Origin: Aeromicrobium chenweiae
GTDB taxonomy: Bacteria > Actinomycetota > Actinomycetes > Propionibacteriales > Nocardioidaceae
Reading direction: 5' to 3'
Length of the DNA stretch: 64,000 nt
Assembly: GCF_003065605.1 (NCBI RefSeq)
Contig: NZ_CP026952.1
Coordinates: forward strand, 3,410,001 to 3,474,000
Shown: in pieces, positions 16,757 through 25,476 of the stretch
How the letters are laid out: every line of letters begins with the position of its first letter
Position numbering within the stretch: position 1 is the stretch's first letter
The notes under the pieces: model-generated
Databases searched by the model: none
The model's input: only the letters and a program-made list of their open reading frames with translations
Told to the model about the DNA's origin: nothing
Translations under genes and position numbers: made by a program

Positions 16757-17593
16757 TCAGGCCAGGCCGAGCAGTGCGACGCCGGCGAAGGCGACGAGCG
16801 CGCCGAGCTGCTGCGCCGGCAGCATCCGCTCGCGCAGCATCCACTGGGCGAGCAGCACCGTGAACACGGGATACAGCGAAGCGACCACCCCGACCAGGCT
16901 CACGAGCCCCAGCGTCGTCGCGTGGGCGAGCAGCAGCGTGCCGGCGACGTCGACGACGCCGATCGACAGGACGACACCGGCCAACCAGCGCCGAGGCACG
17001 TCGGCGAGCGTCCGGCGGCGACGACCCAGCACAGGCACCGACAGCACGACGATCGTGACCTTGAGGATCACCACGGTCCACACGATGCCGCCGTCGGCCG
17101 CCTCCCCGATGAAGGCCGTCGCCGAGCCGAACCCGATCCCCGAGAACGCCGCCAGCACGATCGGTCGTGCGGCCAGCCGGTCGGTCAGCTCAGGACCCGA
17201 GGCCAGCACGACACCGGCGATGCCGAGCACCGCACCGGCGACCGCGAGGCCCGAGGGCACCTCGCCGAGGTGTACGACCCCCCACAGCACCGGCACCAGC
17301 ACGCCGAGGGCACTCACGGGTGCGACCACTCCCATCGTCCCCACCGACAGCGCGGAGTAGAAGGCCACGAGACCGAGCACCATCCCGACCCCCGCCGCGA
17401 CGGCCCAGACCAGCTGGCCCGGGTGGGCGCTGACCGGTCGCGTCACGAGGGCCACGGCCAGGATCACGACCAGGCCCGCCGACTGCGAGGCGGCCACGAC
17501 CACGACCGAGGGCAGGCGCCGGCTGGCGATGCCTCCCACGAAGTCGGCCGTGCCGCCGCACGCCGAAGCGAGCAGCGCGAACAGCACCGCCAT
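16757..17593 (-). CDS. DMT (EamA-type) transporter
   Basis: A 278-residue protein with about ten hydrophobic segments arranged as two repeats of five, as in EamA transporters; the second repeat begins near residue 145 (LAARPIVLAAFSGIGFG). A clear GGAGGTCACC site precedes the ATG at 17593. It is divergent from the first IclR gene with a shared upstream region carrying a diverged palindrome. Members export amino acids, metabolites or drugs; the cargo here is unknown, but the position suggests pathway-related export or import under IclR control. Confidence 0.82.
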   Translation of the reverse strand: MAVLFALLASACGGTADFVGGIASRRLPSVVVVAASQSAGLVVILAVALVTRPVSAHPGQLVWAVAAGVGMVLGLVAFYSALSVGTMGVVAPVSALGVLVPVLWGVVHLGEVPSGLAVAGAVLGIAGVVLASGPELTDRLAARPIVLAAFSGIGFGSATAFIGEAADGGIVWTVVILKVTIVVLSVPVLGRRRRTLADVPRRWLAGVVLSIGVVDVAGTLLLAHATTLGLVSLVGVVASLYPVFTVLLAQWMLRERMLPAQQLGALVAFAGVALLGLA

Positions 17594-17648
17594 GGTGACC
17601 TCCTGAGACGCTGATCCTCCCGGGCCACGTCCGCCGATGGTCATCCCG

Positions 17649-17665
17649 GTCTCGGTGACTGAAAC
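17649..17665. promoter_or_regulatory. Diverged operator-like palindrome between DMT and IclR genes
   Basis: GTCTCGGTGACTGAAAC is an imperfect palindrome (6 of 8 arm positions pair) with the same 8-1-8 layout as the region-wide operator but only 10 of 16 matches. It lies 56 bases before the DMT gene and 92 before the IclR gene, a place where autoregulation would act. Confidence 0.35.
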
Positions 17666-17756
17666 AAGGTGGCCTCCGCCGTCATGGGCTGCGTGGCGTT
17701 CCGTCCAGCGACCCACCGAGGTGGTCGTCGTGGCGTCGTCGGTCCAGGGTGGGTCG

Positions 17757-18629
17757 ATGCAGCGCGCCGACGAACGCCCGCCGTCGATGCTCGACCGCGC
17801 CGTCCAGCTGTTGACGGCGTTCCGGCCCGACGGCGAGCCTCTGACGTTCAGCGAGCTGGTCGAGGCCGGCGGCCTCACCCGCACCACGACGCACCGGCTC
17901 GCTCACGACCTGGTGCGTCTCAGGCTCCTGCGGCTCGAGAACGGACGCTACTCAGCCGGGTTGATGCTGTTCGAGCTCGGCCGGCTCGTGCCGGTGAGCC
18001 GCACGATCCGCGACGCGGCCGTCCCGTTCCTCCAGGACCTGTTCGAGGCCACCCACGAGACCGTCCACCTCGGTCTGCGTGACGGTTTCGACGTCGTGTA
18101 CGCCGAAAAGATCCACGGCCACGGGAGCATCGACCTGCCGTCCCGGGTGGGGGGCCGGCTGCCCCTCACCTGCACGGCGGTGGGCAAGGCACTTCTCGCC
18201 GCCGACCCCGCCGCGGAGGCACAGGCCCTCCGGCGCCCTCTCCCCCGGCTCACCAGGGCCTCGGTGACGGACCCGGCAGCACTCGCCGCTCAGCTGGCGG
18301 AGGCTCGGCAGACCGGCGTGACGCTGGAACGCGAGGAGGCCAACCTCGGCGTCGCCTGCGTGGCGTCGGCGATCATGGTCGACGGCAAGGCGCAGGCCGC
18401 GGTGTCGGTGTCCGTGCCGATCGACCGCTACGAGCCGTGGCGGCTCGCGGCGGCCGTGCGCACGACAGCGCTCGGCATCAGCCGGCAGCTCGTTTCCTGC
18501 GGCGTCACGACGCGCCGCAGCAGGGACGCACCACCGCTCCCGGGCCCGTTGGGGCAGACTGTGACGGGCGTGGCTCAGGCCGCAGCGAACCCGGCTCGTC
18601 GACGGACGTCGGCCATCGCCCGGACGTAG
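17757..18629 (+). CDS. IclR family transcriptional regulator 1
   Basis: A 290-residue IclR regulator. The N-terminal winged helix-turn-helix spans about residues 10-65 (SMLDRAVQLLTAF, then GGLTRTTTHRLAHDLV), and the ligand domain contains PLTCTAVGKALLA near 140 and the conserved ANLGVACVASAI near 200. About 45 residues after the usual end of the domain are polar and overlap, tail to tail, the end of the second IclR gene by 55 bases. The ATG at 17757 is preceded by GGTGGG; a longer frame to 17637 is less likely. One of the two IclR proteins is the best candidate for reading the repeated palindrome. Confidence 0.87.
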   Translation: MQRADERPPSMLDRAVQLLTAFRPDGEPLTFSELVEAGGLTRTTTHRLAHDLVRLRLLRLENGRYSAGLMLFELGRLVPVSRTIRDAAVPFLQDLFEATHETVHLGLRDGFDVVYAEKIHGHGSIDLPSRVGGRLPLTCTAVGKALLAADPAAEAQALRRPLPRLTRASVTDPAALAAQLAEARQTGVTLEREEANLGVACVASAIMVDGKAQAAVSVSVPIDRYEPWRLAAAVRTTALGISRQLVSCGVTTRRSRDAPPLPGPLGQTVTGVAQAAANPARRRTSAIART

Positions 18630-19405
18630 GCCGGGACGTCGGCACGGAACGACGGGGCCGTGACGGAGAGGGCCGCGACGACTCGGCCCGAGTCGCCGTA
18701 CACGGGCACGGCCACGCTCGCGAAGCCCGCCGTCGTCTCCTCCATCTCGACCGCAAAACCGGCCTCGCGCGCGCGGGCGACCTGCTCCTGCAGCACGCGG
18801 GGCAGCACGACGGTCGAGCGCGTCAACCGCGGCAGGCCCTTTCTCAGCACCTCGTCGAGCAGCCCGGGCTCGCCGTGCGCGAGCAGGACCTTTCCCGTGG
18901 CGGTGCAGTGCAGAGGCATGCGTCCGGCGATGCGCGACGGACGGGTCTTCTGGGCGTGGCTGTTGACCTTCTCGAGGTACAGCACCTCGAGACCGTCGAG
19001 GACCGCGAGGTGGACGGTCTCCTTGGTCAGGAAGTGCAGGCTCTCCATGTGCGGACGAAATGTCTCACGCAGGCGACGCAGCCGCGACACGCGGGAGCCC
19101 AGCTCGAAGGCGCGCACGCCGAGCAGGTACTCGACGTCCCCGCGCTCGAGCATCCCCCACGCGACCAGCTCGTGACAGAGCCGGTGCACCGACGCCTTGG
19201 GTATCCCGGTGCGTCGCGAGAGCTCGGACAGGGTGAGGCCGTCGTCGTCGACCCCGAACGCCTCCAGGATCAGCCGCACCTTGCCCAGTACGCTGTTCGC
19301 TCCGTCGCCGAGACCCTCGCCCATCGGGCTGGTGGTCTGCGGACGACGCGGATGGCTTCCGGGGTGAGGGTGCGAGTGCCGCCTTCGATCGCTCGACGTG
19401 TCCAT
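18575..19405 (-). CDS. IclR family transcriptional regulator 2
   Basis: An IclR protein of about 276 residues. The helix-turn-helix is at LTLSELSRRTGIPKASVHRL, and the effector domain carries MPLHCTATGKVLLA and the ETTAGFASVAVPV region. No upstream ribosome site stands out: ATG at 19405 is chosen, with ATG 19420, TTG 19456 and ATG 19324 as alternatives. It is convergent with IclR 1 and lies downstream of the ABC/GMC operon on the same strand. A separate inverted repeat, TTCCG-n5-CGGAA (about 19449-19463), sits just before it and could be its own operator. Confidence 0.85.
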   Translation of the reverse strand: MDTSSDRRRHSHPHPGSHPRRPQTTSPMGEGLGDGANSVLGKVRLILEAFGVDDDGLTLSELSRRTGIPKASVHRLCHELVAWGMLERGDVEYLLGVRAFELGSRVSRLRRLRETFRPHMESLHFLTKETVHLAVLDGLEVLYLEKVNSHAQKTRPSRIAGRMPLHCTATGKVLLAHGEPGLLDEVLRKGLPRLTRSTVVLPRVLQEQVARAREAGFAVEMEETTAGFASVAVPVYGDSGRVVAALSVTAPSFRADVPAYVRAMADVRRRAGFAAA

Positions 19406-19506
19406 CGAAATAGTGAACATGATCGCGGCCGCTTCGTCATGAGAGAATTCCGTCAAGCGGAACCGGGTCGAGAAGGTTTGCGCCGCGTCGCGTCCACCCC
19501 CCCGAA

Positions 19507-19537
19507 CGGGCCCCCGTCCGTCAGGACCAGGGGCCCG
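19507..19537 (-). terminator. GC-rich stem-loop after the first ABC/GMC operon
   Basis: CGGGCCCC at 19507-19514 pairs with GGGGCCCG at 19530-19537 around a 15-base loop. It lies 12 bases beyond the stop of the minus-strand binding-protein gene and before the IclR 2 gene, so it probably ends the importer transcript. Confidence 0.6.
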
Positions 19538-19548
19538 CCGGAGCCGTC

Positions 19549-20559
19549 CTACTTGACCAGCGGGATGGTGTCGAGCGTGTGGCCACGCGATCCGGGCTTC
19601 TTGTACGTGTCGATGTTCTCGGCCGACCAGAAGACCGACTCGACGACGAGCTCCTTCTCGGCCTTGCCGGCCTTGGCGTCCTGCAAGGCCTTGATCACGG
19701 CGAGACCGGTCGCGTTGGGCTGCGGGTCCCAGGTGCCGGTGAGACGACCCTGGCGGACGGCCTCGATCGCGTCGGTGTCGCCGTTCGCGCCCGTGACGAT
19801 GACGCCGTCGCTGGTGCCGTCCGAGATCTTTTTGCCAGCCTGGGTGATGGCCGCCGAGATGCCGAGCGCCGAGGCGTCGTTGTAGGCCCAGAAGGCGTCT
19901 ACGTCGTCATACTTCGATAGCAGGTCGGAGGTGAGCGCGGAGGCCGACGAGGAGCTGTCCTTGACGTTGTCGGTCTCAGACAGGACGGTCAGCCCTGCGG
20001 CCTTGGCCGCCTCGGTGAAGCACTTGACGTTGCCCTGGATGGAGGGCACCGGCGGTCCGCCCATCACGATGATCTTGCCGCCCGGACGCCACTTCGCGAA
20101 CTGCTGCGCGGCGACCTTGAAGGGCGCGTCCTCGGCCTTGCACAGGTTGAGCTGCCACCACACGGTCGTGCCGATCTGGTCACCCGTGGAGTTGACGCCG
20201 ATCAGCGGTATCTTGGCCGCGGCGGCCTGGGCGAACGTGCCCTGCATGGCACCGGCGTCGAGCGTCCAGATCGAGACCGCGTCAACCTTCTTCTGAAGCA
20301 TCGTCTGCACGTTGGAGACCTGCGCGTCGGGCGACAGGTTGGCATCGATGACATCGGTCTTCCAGCCCAGGCTCTTCGCGCCGGTCTCGAGACCGGCTAT
20401 CAGGTCCTGCTGGCTGGGCTGCGACTCGACCGGGGTGGAGTAGCCGATGGTCAACGAGTCGCTGGACGCCCCCCCGGCGTCGGACGACGACGAGCCGCAG
20501 GCGGACGCGATGAGCGCCACACCTGCGACGACACCGAGAAATGGCATACGGGTCTTCAT
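19549..20559 (-). CDS. CUT2-type ABC transporter substrate-binding lipoprotein 1
   Basis: A 336-residue periplasmic-binding-protein-like lipoprotein. Its signal peptide ends in a lipobox (IASAC, Cys near residue 20) followed by a Ser/Gly linker. The mature part has the two-lobed Peripla_BP_4 layout with VDAVSIWTLDAG, PLIGVNSTGD and a late VIVTGANGD motif. The ATG at 20559 has a strong AGGAGG site. It is the last gene of the operon ATPase, permease, GMC oxidoreductase, binding protein. RbsB-type proteins usually bind sugars or polyols; the cluster suggests a glycoside, cyclitol or aromatic ligand instead, but this is not shown by sequence. Confidence 0.87.
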   Translation of the reverse strand: MKTRMPFLGVVAGVALIASACGSSSSDAGGASSDSLTIGYSTPVESQPSQQDLIAGLETGAKSLGWKTDVIDANLSPDAQVSNVQTMLQKKVDAVSIWTLDAGAMQGTFAQAAAAKIPLIGVNSTGDQIGTTVWWQLNLCKAEDAPFKVAAQQFAKWRPGGKIIVMGGPPVPSIQGNVKCFTEAAKAAGLTVLSETDNVKDSSSSASALTSDLLSKYDDVDAFWAYNDASALGISAAITQAGKKISDGTSDGVIVTGANGDTDAIEAVRQGRLTGTWDPQPNATGLAVIKALQDAKAGKAEKELVVESVFWSAENIDTYKKPGSRGHTLDTIPLVK

Positions 20560-20655
20560 GAGGAACCTCCTGAGGTGGATCACGTCGACGACGTGACCAG
20601 TGGGGTGTTGACAGTGCGCGGTGCGCACCCGGGAGATGACGGCGCCTCGCTGGGG

Positions 20656-22605
20656 CTACATCCCCCGAGACTGGATGAGCGCTTCGGCCGTGCGTTCGGC
20701 CAGCGCCATGATGGTGATCATCGGGTTGACGCCCGGGGCGGCCGGCAGCGCCGACGCGTCCCCGACCCACACGCCGGAGACGTCGTGCAGTTGCCCCCAG
20801 CCGTCCGCGACCGATGTCTCGGGGTCGTCGCCCAGACGGCACGAGCCCATCTGGTGCGCGGAGAACGCCGTGTAGTCGTCGGTGTCGATGTCGCCGAGAG
20901 AGTCGACGAAGGCGTCGAAGTCCTCGCCCTTGCGCCACCTGACGTCCTTCCAGTGGAAGGTGAACACCTCGGCCGCGCCGGCGGCTCGGTGCATCGCCGC
21001 GAGCTCGCGGTGCGCCCGCAGGCCGATCTTGCGGTCGACGTCGTCAAGCTCCCAGCGAACCGCGGCGCGTCCCTCGTCGTCGAGGTAGACCTCGCCGCTC
21101 CCGTGGTCGTGCGAGACGCCGTGCCACGTGGCGAAACGGCGCAGGTCGAGCAGCCGCTCGCGCGTCGTGCGCCCGTCGACGAACGGCATCTGTCCGGCCC
21201 ACGTGCCGGGGTTCAGGCCCAGGCTCTCGACCAGGAAACCGCCGCCGTCGACGACCTTCGTCAGGTCGAAGCTGACCGCCGACTGGATCTGTCCGTGCCA
21301 GGCCTCGATCGACTCCTCATACACGCCCGTGACGATCCATGCCGGGTGCAGGCGCAGGTTGCGGCCGACCGCCGGTCCTCCGATGCCCGACCGCAACAGC
21401 ACGGCAGGCGACTCGATGCCGCCCGCAGCCACCACGACCGACGGGGCGTCGACGACCAGCTGACGGTCACCGTCGGCGCGGCGGAGAGTCGCCCTGACCC
21501 CCGTGGCCACGCCGTCTTCGCTGAGGATCTCGTCGACCTCGCAGCCGACGATGATCGAGGTGCCGGCCGCGACGGCGTCCTGCAGGTAGGTGTGGACCAC
21601 GGTCCGCTTCGCCCCCCGCTGGCAGCCCGCGTTACAGTATCCGCACAGGGACGAGTCGTCGTCGCGCGCGGCGTTGCGGGGCAGTCGCTCGTGCCCGTAG
21701 CCAAGTGAGGCCAGACCCGTGATCATGGCGCGCGTGTTGCCGTTGTAGACCGTGGCGTCCGACGTGACGCCCAGCCGGTCCCACACCTGGTCGAGGTGCT
21801 TGTCGAACTCGGGGCCGTCAAGACCTGTGAGTCCCTGCGACGCCCAGTCGGCCCGCACGTCGTCGGGCGTCTTGAGGCACACCATCGAGTTGATGAGCGT
21901 CCCGCCACCGAGGACCGCGCCCGCCAGCACGCCCATCTGGCCGTTCTCGGACCAGAGGATGCCGCCACGCAGGAACATGCCGGCCCCGTCGGAGTCGAGC
22001 TCCTTGAGAGAGTCCTCGGCTCGCTGCTCACCGGCCTCGAGCACCAGCACCGACAGACCAGCTGCCGCGCATCGCGCCGCGATGACGGCACCGCCGGCGC
22101 CCGATCCGATGACCACGACGTCGGCCGAGACGCGCGACTCCTCGGGGTCGAGTACCGGCAGACGACCGGGTGCCTCGCTGGGCGGCACCGGTGCCGACAC
22201 CGGGCCGGGATAGCCGAGGACGGGCCACGTCGGGTTGCGACGGTCGGGTCCCACACCGTTGACGAAGGTGCCGAGGACGAGCGTCTTCAGGTGGCGCAGG
22301 CCGAGGCGCAGGTGCTGGTCGTCGGCGGCGCGACGCAAAGCCGCAGCGCGGTCCTCGAGCCCGAGGTCGACAAACCCCTCCGCCTCGAGGTACGCGACGA
22401 GTGCCATCACAGCGCTGCGCACGGGGGCGTCGAGCAGCGGGACGATTGAGGCGACCGAGATGTCGATGCCACGTTCGGCCGCGCCGTCGCGGAAGTAGGC
22501 CGCGAGGCCGGGCTCGGCACCGTCTGGTGGGTCGAGCGGAGGCAGCAGGGTCGCGGCGACGGCAACGACCGTGTCGAGCTTCGAGGGGCTCAGTGCGTCA
22601 GCCAC
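20656..22605 (-). CDS. GMC-family flavin oxidoreductase with N-terminal extension, copy 1
   Basis: A 649-residue FAD enzyme. Residues 1-165 form a helical extension; the FAD motif VVIGSGAGGAVIAARCAAAG begins near 166. A cysteine-rich stretch CGYCNAGCQRGAK lies near 320, and the catalytic C-terminus has SAHQMGSC (His) with APGVNPM (Asn) near 630. The layout resembles long-chain alcohol oxidases and membrane dehydrogenases of the GMC family. The GTG at 22605 overlaps the permease stop by 8 bases, so it belongs to the importer operon. It probably oxidises an alcohol group of the imported substrate. A second copy is at 26392-28356. Confidence 0.87.
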   Translation of the reverse strand: MADALSPSKLDTVVAVAATLLPPLDPPDGAEPGLAAYFRDGAAERGIDISVASIVPLLDAPVRSAVMALVAYLEAEGFVDLGLEDRAAALRRAADDQHLRLGLRHLKTLVLGTFVNGVGPDRRNPTWPVLGYPGPVSAPVPPSEAPGRLPVLDPEESRVSADVVVIGSGAGGAVIAARCAAAGLSVLVLEAGEQRAEDSLKELDSDGAGMFLRGGILWSENGQMGVLAGAVLGGGTLINSMVCLKTPDDVRADWASQGLTGLDGPEFDKHLDQVWDRLGVTSDATVYNGNTRAMITGLASLGYGHERLPRNAARDDDSSLCGYCNAGCQRGAKRTVVHTYLQDAVAAGTSIIVGCEVDEILSEDGVATGVRATLRRADGDRQLVVDAPSVVVAAGGIESPAVLLRSGIGGPAVGRNLRLHPAWIVTGVYEESIEAWHGQIQSAVSFDLTKVVDGGGFLVESLGLNPGTWAGQMPFVDGRTTRERLLDLRRFATWHGVSHDHGSGEVYLDDEGRAAVRWELDDVDRKIGLRAHRELAAMHRAAGAAEVFTFHWKDVRWRKGEDFDAFVDSLGDIDTDDYTAFSAHQMGSCRLGDDPETSVADGWGQLHDVSGVWVGDASALPAAPGVNPMITIMALAERTAEALIQSRGM

Positions 22606-23671
22606 GGGTGCCCCCCTTCGGGAGACGGAACCAGCCGCGATCGCGACCGACGCCCAGCGCCACCGCCACGATCAGCACGAGGCCGTTGACGGTGCCGCGC
22701 CAGAACGTCGACACGTCGCTGAGGGTCAGACCGTTCTGGATGACGCCGAGGAACAGGACGCCCAGCACCGTGCCGCCGACCCCACCCTCTCCGCCGGTGT
22801 AGGCCGTGCCGCCGATCAGGACCGCGGCGATGACCGTGAGCAGCAGCGTGGAGTCGATGTTGGGCGACGCGCCGGTCAGGCGACCGACCTGCACGAGGGC
22901 CGCGAGCCCCGCGCACAGACCAGCGATGACGTAGACCATCAGCGTCGTGCGCGCCACGTTGATGCCGTTGAGCCGCGCGGCCTCGCTGTTGGAGCCGATC
23001 GCGTAGACGCCGCGACCGAACGAGGTGTAGCGCAGCACCAGCGCGGCCACGACGACCACGACGACGTCGAAGATCAGCAGGTAGGGAACGCCCGCGACGT
23101 CGTCGAGCGCGAAGCGGTACACCGGCTCGAAGCCGTCGAGCGTAAACGTGTTGATGGTCTTGCCGCTGCTGAGGACCAGCGCGAAGCTCTCGAAGATCGA
23201 GAGCGTGCCGAGAGTGACCACGAGGAACGGGATCTTCAGGTAGCTGATCAGCACGCCGTTGACGGCGCCCAGGAACAGGCCGAACGCCAAGGTGCCTACC
23301 ACGGCGACGAACGCACCGACGCCTGCAGAGAGCAGCTCGCCGAAGACCATGGCGGTCGCCGCTCCGGCCGCCGCCGTCGACAGGTCGATGCCGCCCGACA
23401 GGATCACGAACGTGGCGCCGATGGCCAGCAAGAGGATGACGCTGTTGCCCGCGACGACGTTGGTCGTGTTGCCCCACGTCGCGAACACCGGCTGCGTCAC
23501 CGCCAGGTAGATGCAGAGGATGACGAGCCCGGCGATGACCCCGGTGCTGCGTCCCGAGACGCGCTGGATCTCCGACCACATGGACGCGGCCCGGGACGGC
23601 GCCGCATCGTGAGGGGGGCCGCCGTGGCCCGAGTCGGGCCTCTTCTCGGCGGCGAGCTGGTCAGATGACAT
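22598..23671 (-). CDS. CUT2-type ABC transporter permease 1 (RbsC-like)
   Basis: A 357-residue permease with 8-10 hydrophobic segments. It shows the family features: VFATWGNTTNVVAGNSVILLLA, the stretch FVILSGGIDLS near residue 85, and GGTAYTGGEGGVGGTVLGV near 280. The ATG at 23671 has an AAGGAAG site; an ATG at 23695 overlapping the ATPase stop (ATGA) is the alternative. It forms the membrane channel of the importer with the neighbouring ATPase and lipoprotein. Confidence 0.86.
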   Translation of the reverse strand: MSSDQLAAEKRPDSGHGGPPHDAAPSRAASMWSEIQRVSGRSTGVIAGLVILCIYLAVTQPVFATWGNTTNVVAGNSVILLLAIGATFVILSGGIDLSTAAAGAATAMVFGELLSAGVGAFVAVVGTLAFGLFLGAVNGVLISYLKIPFLVVTLGTLSIFESFALVLSSGKTINTFTLDGFEPVYRFALDDVAGVPYLLIFDVVVVVVAALVLRYTSFGRGVYAIGSNSEAARLNGINVARTTLMVYVIAGLCAGLAALVQVGRLTGASPNIDSTLLLTVIAAVLIGGTAYTGGEGGVGGTVLGVLFLGVIQNGLTLSDVSTFWRGTVNGLVLIVAVALGVGRDRGWFRLPKGGTRG

Positions 23672-23691
23672 GCGGGTGCTTCCTTTCGTGG

Positions 23692-25230
23692 TCATGAGTT
23701 CAAGACGTCGTTCGCGTGTACCCGACCGCTGACGGCCAGGTCACCGATGGTCTGTTCGGAGATGTCGTCCCCCGTGAGCTCCCCGCACACCGATCCGCGG
23801 AAGAAGACGAGGATCCGGTCGCTCAGACCGATCAGCTCGGGAAGCTCCGACGACACCACGATGACGGCCGCGCCGGACGAGGCGAGCTCGTGGAGCATCG
23901 CGTAGATGGCGCTCTTCGAGCCGACGTCGACGCCGCGGGTCGGCTCGCTCAGGACGTAGACGTCGCAGCCGAGCGCGAAGGTGCGACCGAGGATGACCTT
24001 CTGCTGGTTGCCACCCGACAACAGGGTGATCCGCTTGCCGGGGGACGACGTCTTGACGCCGTAGCGCTCGATCGCGTCCTTGACGCGTCGGCGCTCGACC
24101 GAGGTGCGGATGATGCCGCCGCGGCCCAACCGTCGCAGCCACGAGACGGAGAGGTTGTCGGACACGCTGCGGACCGGCAGGAGGGCCGACTTGCGGCGGT
24201 CGTCGGGGACGTACCCGATACCCGCCGCGATGACCCGCCGGGGATCACCGAGGGCCACGTCCTTGCCGCGCACCCGGACCGTCCCGCTGGCGGGGATCGC
24301 CCCGCCGAGCGACATCGCGAGCTGCGCCTTGCCCGATCCGACCAGCCCCGCGACGCCCAAGACCTCGCCGGCGCTGACGGTGAACGACGTCGGGCTCATC
24401 TCGCCGTCGGCCGAGACCAGGCCGTCGACCTCGAGCACCGTCTCGCCGATCGTGACCTCGCGTGACCCGTAGTAGTCGCCGAGGTCGCGGCCGACCATCA
24501 TGCGCACCAGCTGCGCCTCGGGCGTCGAGGGCAGCGGGACCGAGCCGACGAGCGTCCCGTCGCGCAGGACCGTCGCCCGCTGAGCCGTCGAGTAGAGCTC
24601 GGGCATGCGGTGGGAGATCATCAGGACGGCCACGCCGCGCTGGGCCTGGAGCCGCACCAGCTCGAGGAGCCGGTCGGTCGCGGCCTCCGACAGCGAGCTG
24701 GTCGCCTCGTCGAGGATCAGCAGCCGCGCCTGGGACGAGATGGCGCGAGCGATCTCGACCTCCTGCTGCAGCTCCACGCTGAGCTCGCGGACCGGCACGT
24801 CGACCGAGATGTGCACGTCGAGCTGGTCCAGGACCTCCCTGGCCTGCCGACGGGCCGAGGACCAGTCGACACGACCGCCCCGACGCGGCAGGCGTCCCAT
24901 CATGATGTTCTCGGCGACCGTCAAAGACGGGGCGAGCGTCAGTTCCTGGCTGATCATCACGATCCCGAGATCGCGCGCCGCCGACGGGTCGGTGATGACG
25001 GTCTGGCGACCGTCTACCAGGATGCGTCCCTCGTCGGGCTGCTCGACACCGCCGATGATCTTGGCAAGGGTCGACTTGCCCGATCCGTTCTCGCCGGTCA
25101 GCGACAGCACCTCGCCGGCATGGATCGTCAGGTCGACCCCTCTGAGCGCGACCACTCCGGGGTAACGGCGCACGGCACCCACCACCTCCACCAGCGGTGT
25201 GGTCCGAACCGCGTCGTCGTGCACGCTCAT
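23692..25230 (-). CDS. CUT2-type ABC transporter ATPase 1 (RbsA-like, two domains)
   Basis: A 512-residue protein made of two fused nucleotide-binding domains. The first has Walker A GENGSGKST near residue 42, a signature of the RbsA kind (ELSVELQQE) and Walker B LLILDEATSS. The second has the weaker Walker A GLVGSGKAQ and a full LSGGNQQKV signature with VYVLSEPTRGVDVG. This asymmetry is normal for ribose-type importers. It is the first gene of the operon, with an operator-like palindrome 92 bases upstream of the ATG at 25230. Confidence 0.88.
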   Translation of the reverse strand: MSVHDDAVRTTPLVEVVGAVRRYPGVVALRGVDLTIHAGEVLSLTGENGSGKSTLAKIIGGVEQPDEGRILVDGRQTVITDPSAARDLGIVMISQELTLAPSLTVAENIMMGRLPRRGGRVDWSSARRQAREVLDQLDVHISVDVPVRELSVELQQEVEIARAISSQARLLILDEATSSLSEAATDRLLELVRLQAQRGVAVLMISHRMPELYSTAQRATVLRDGTLVGSVPLPSTPEAQLVRMMVGRDLGDYYGSREVTIGETVLEVDGLVSADGEMSPTSFTVSAGEVLGVAGLVGSGKAQLAMSLGGAIPASGTVRVRGKDVALGDPRRVIAAGIGYVPDDRRKSALLPVRSVSDNLSVSWLRRLGRGGIIRTSVERRRVKDAIERYGVKTSSPGKRITLLSGGNQQKVILGRTFALGCDVYVLSEPTRGVDVGSKSAIYAMLHELASSGAAVIVVSSELPELIGLSDRILVFFRGSVCGELTGDDISEQTIGDLAVSGRVHANDVLNS

Positions 25231-25321
25231 CGATCGTCCTCGTTCCTGCTCGCTGCGAGACTCCGAAAGCATCGAAGTGGGCTCACAGTGACAGTGGTCA
25301 CCGACGCGTCCTGCATGACGT

Positions 25322-25338
25322 GGTCCGCTCAGTGGACT
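25322..25338. promoter_or_regulatory. Operator-like palindrome before ABC operon 1
   Basis: GGTCCGCTCAGTGGACT matches 12 of 16 positions of the region-wide palindrome and lies 92 bases before the ATPase gene (minus strand). A second site on the other side of the same divergent region (25391-25407) serves the plus-strand gene. Confidence 0.55.
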
Positions 25339-25390
25339 CGAAACATCGCGGCAACCGGCACGACACAAGCGCCCCTCGACGGCCGATGGC

Positions 25391-25407
25391 GGACCGCTGA
25401 GCGGACC
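25391..25407. promoter_or_regulatory. Operator-like palindrome before hydrolase-fold gene 2
   Basis: GGACCGCTGAGCGGACC, 13 of 16 matches and itself a near-perfect palindrome, lies 70 bases before the ATG at 25477. Confidence 0.6.
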
Positions 25408-25476
25408 GGCCGGGGTGCCCGCCCGACACGCCTCGCCGATACTCCGATGGACCCCTACCCGGTGACGGAGACCCTC

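Noticed and set aside
18575..18629. 55-base overlap of two convergent IclR genes as evidence of a frameshift
   Set aside because: Both proteins have complete domains before the overlap; the extra tail of IclR 1 is simply a late stop codon.
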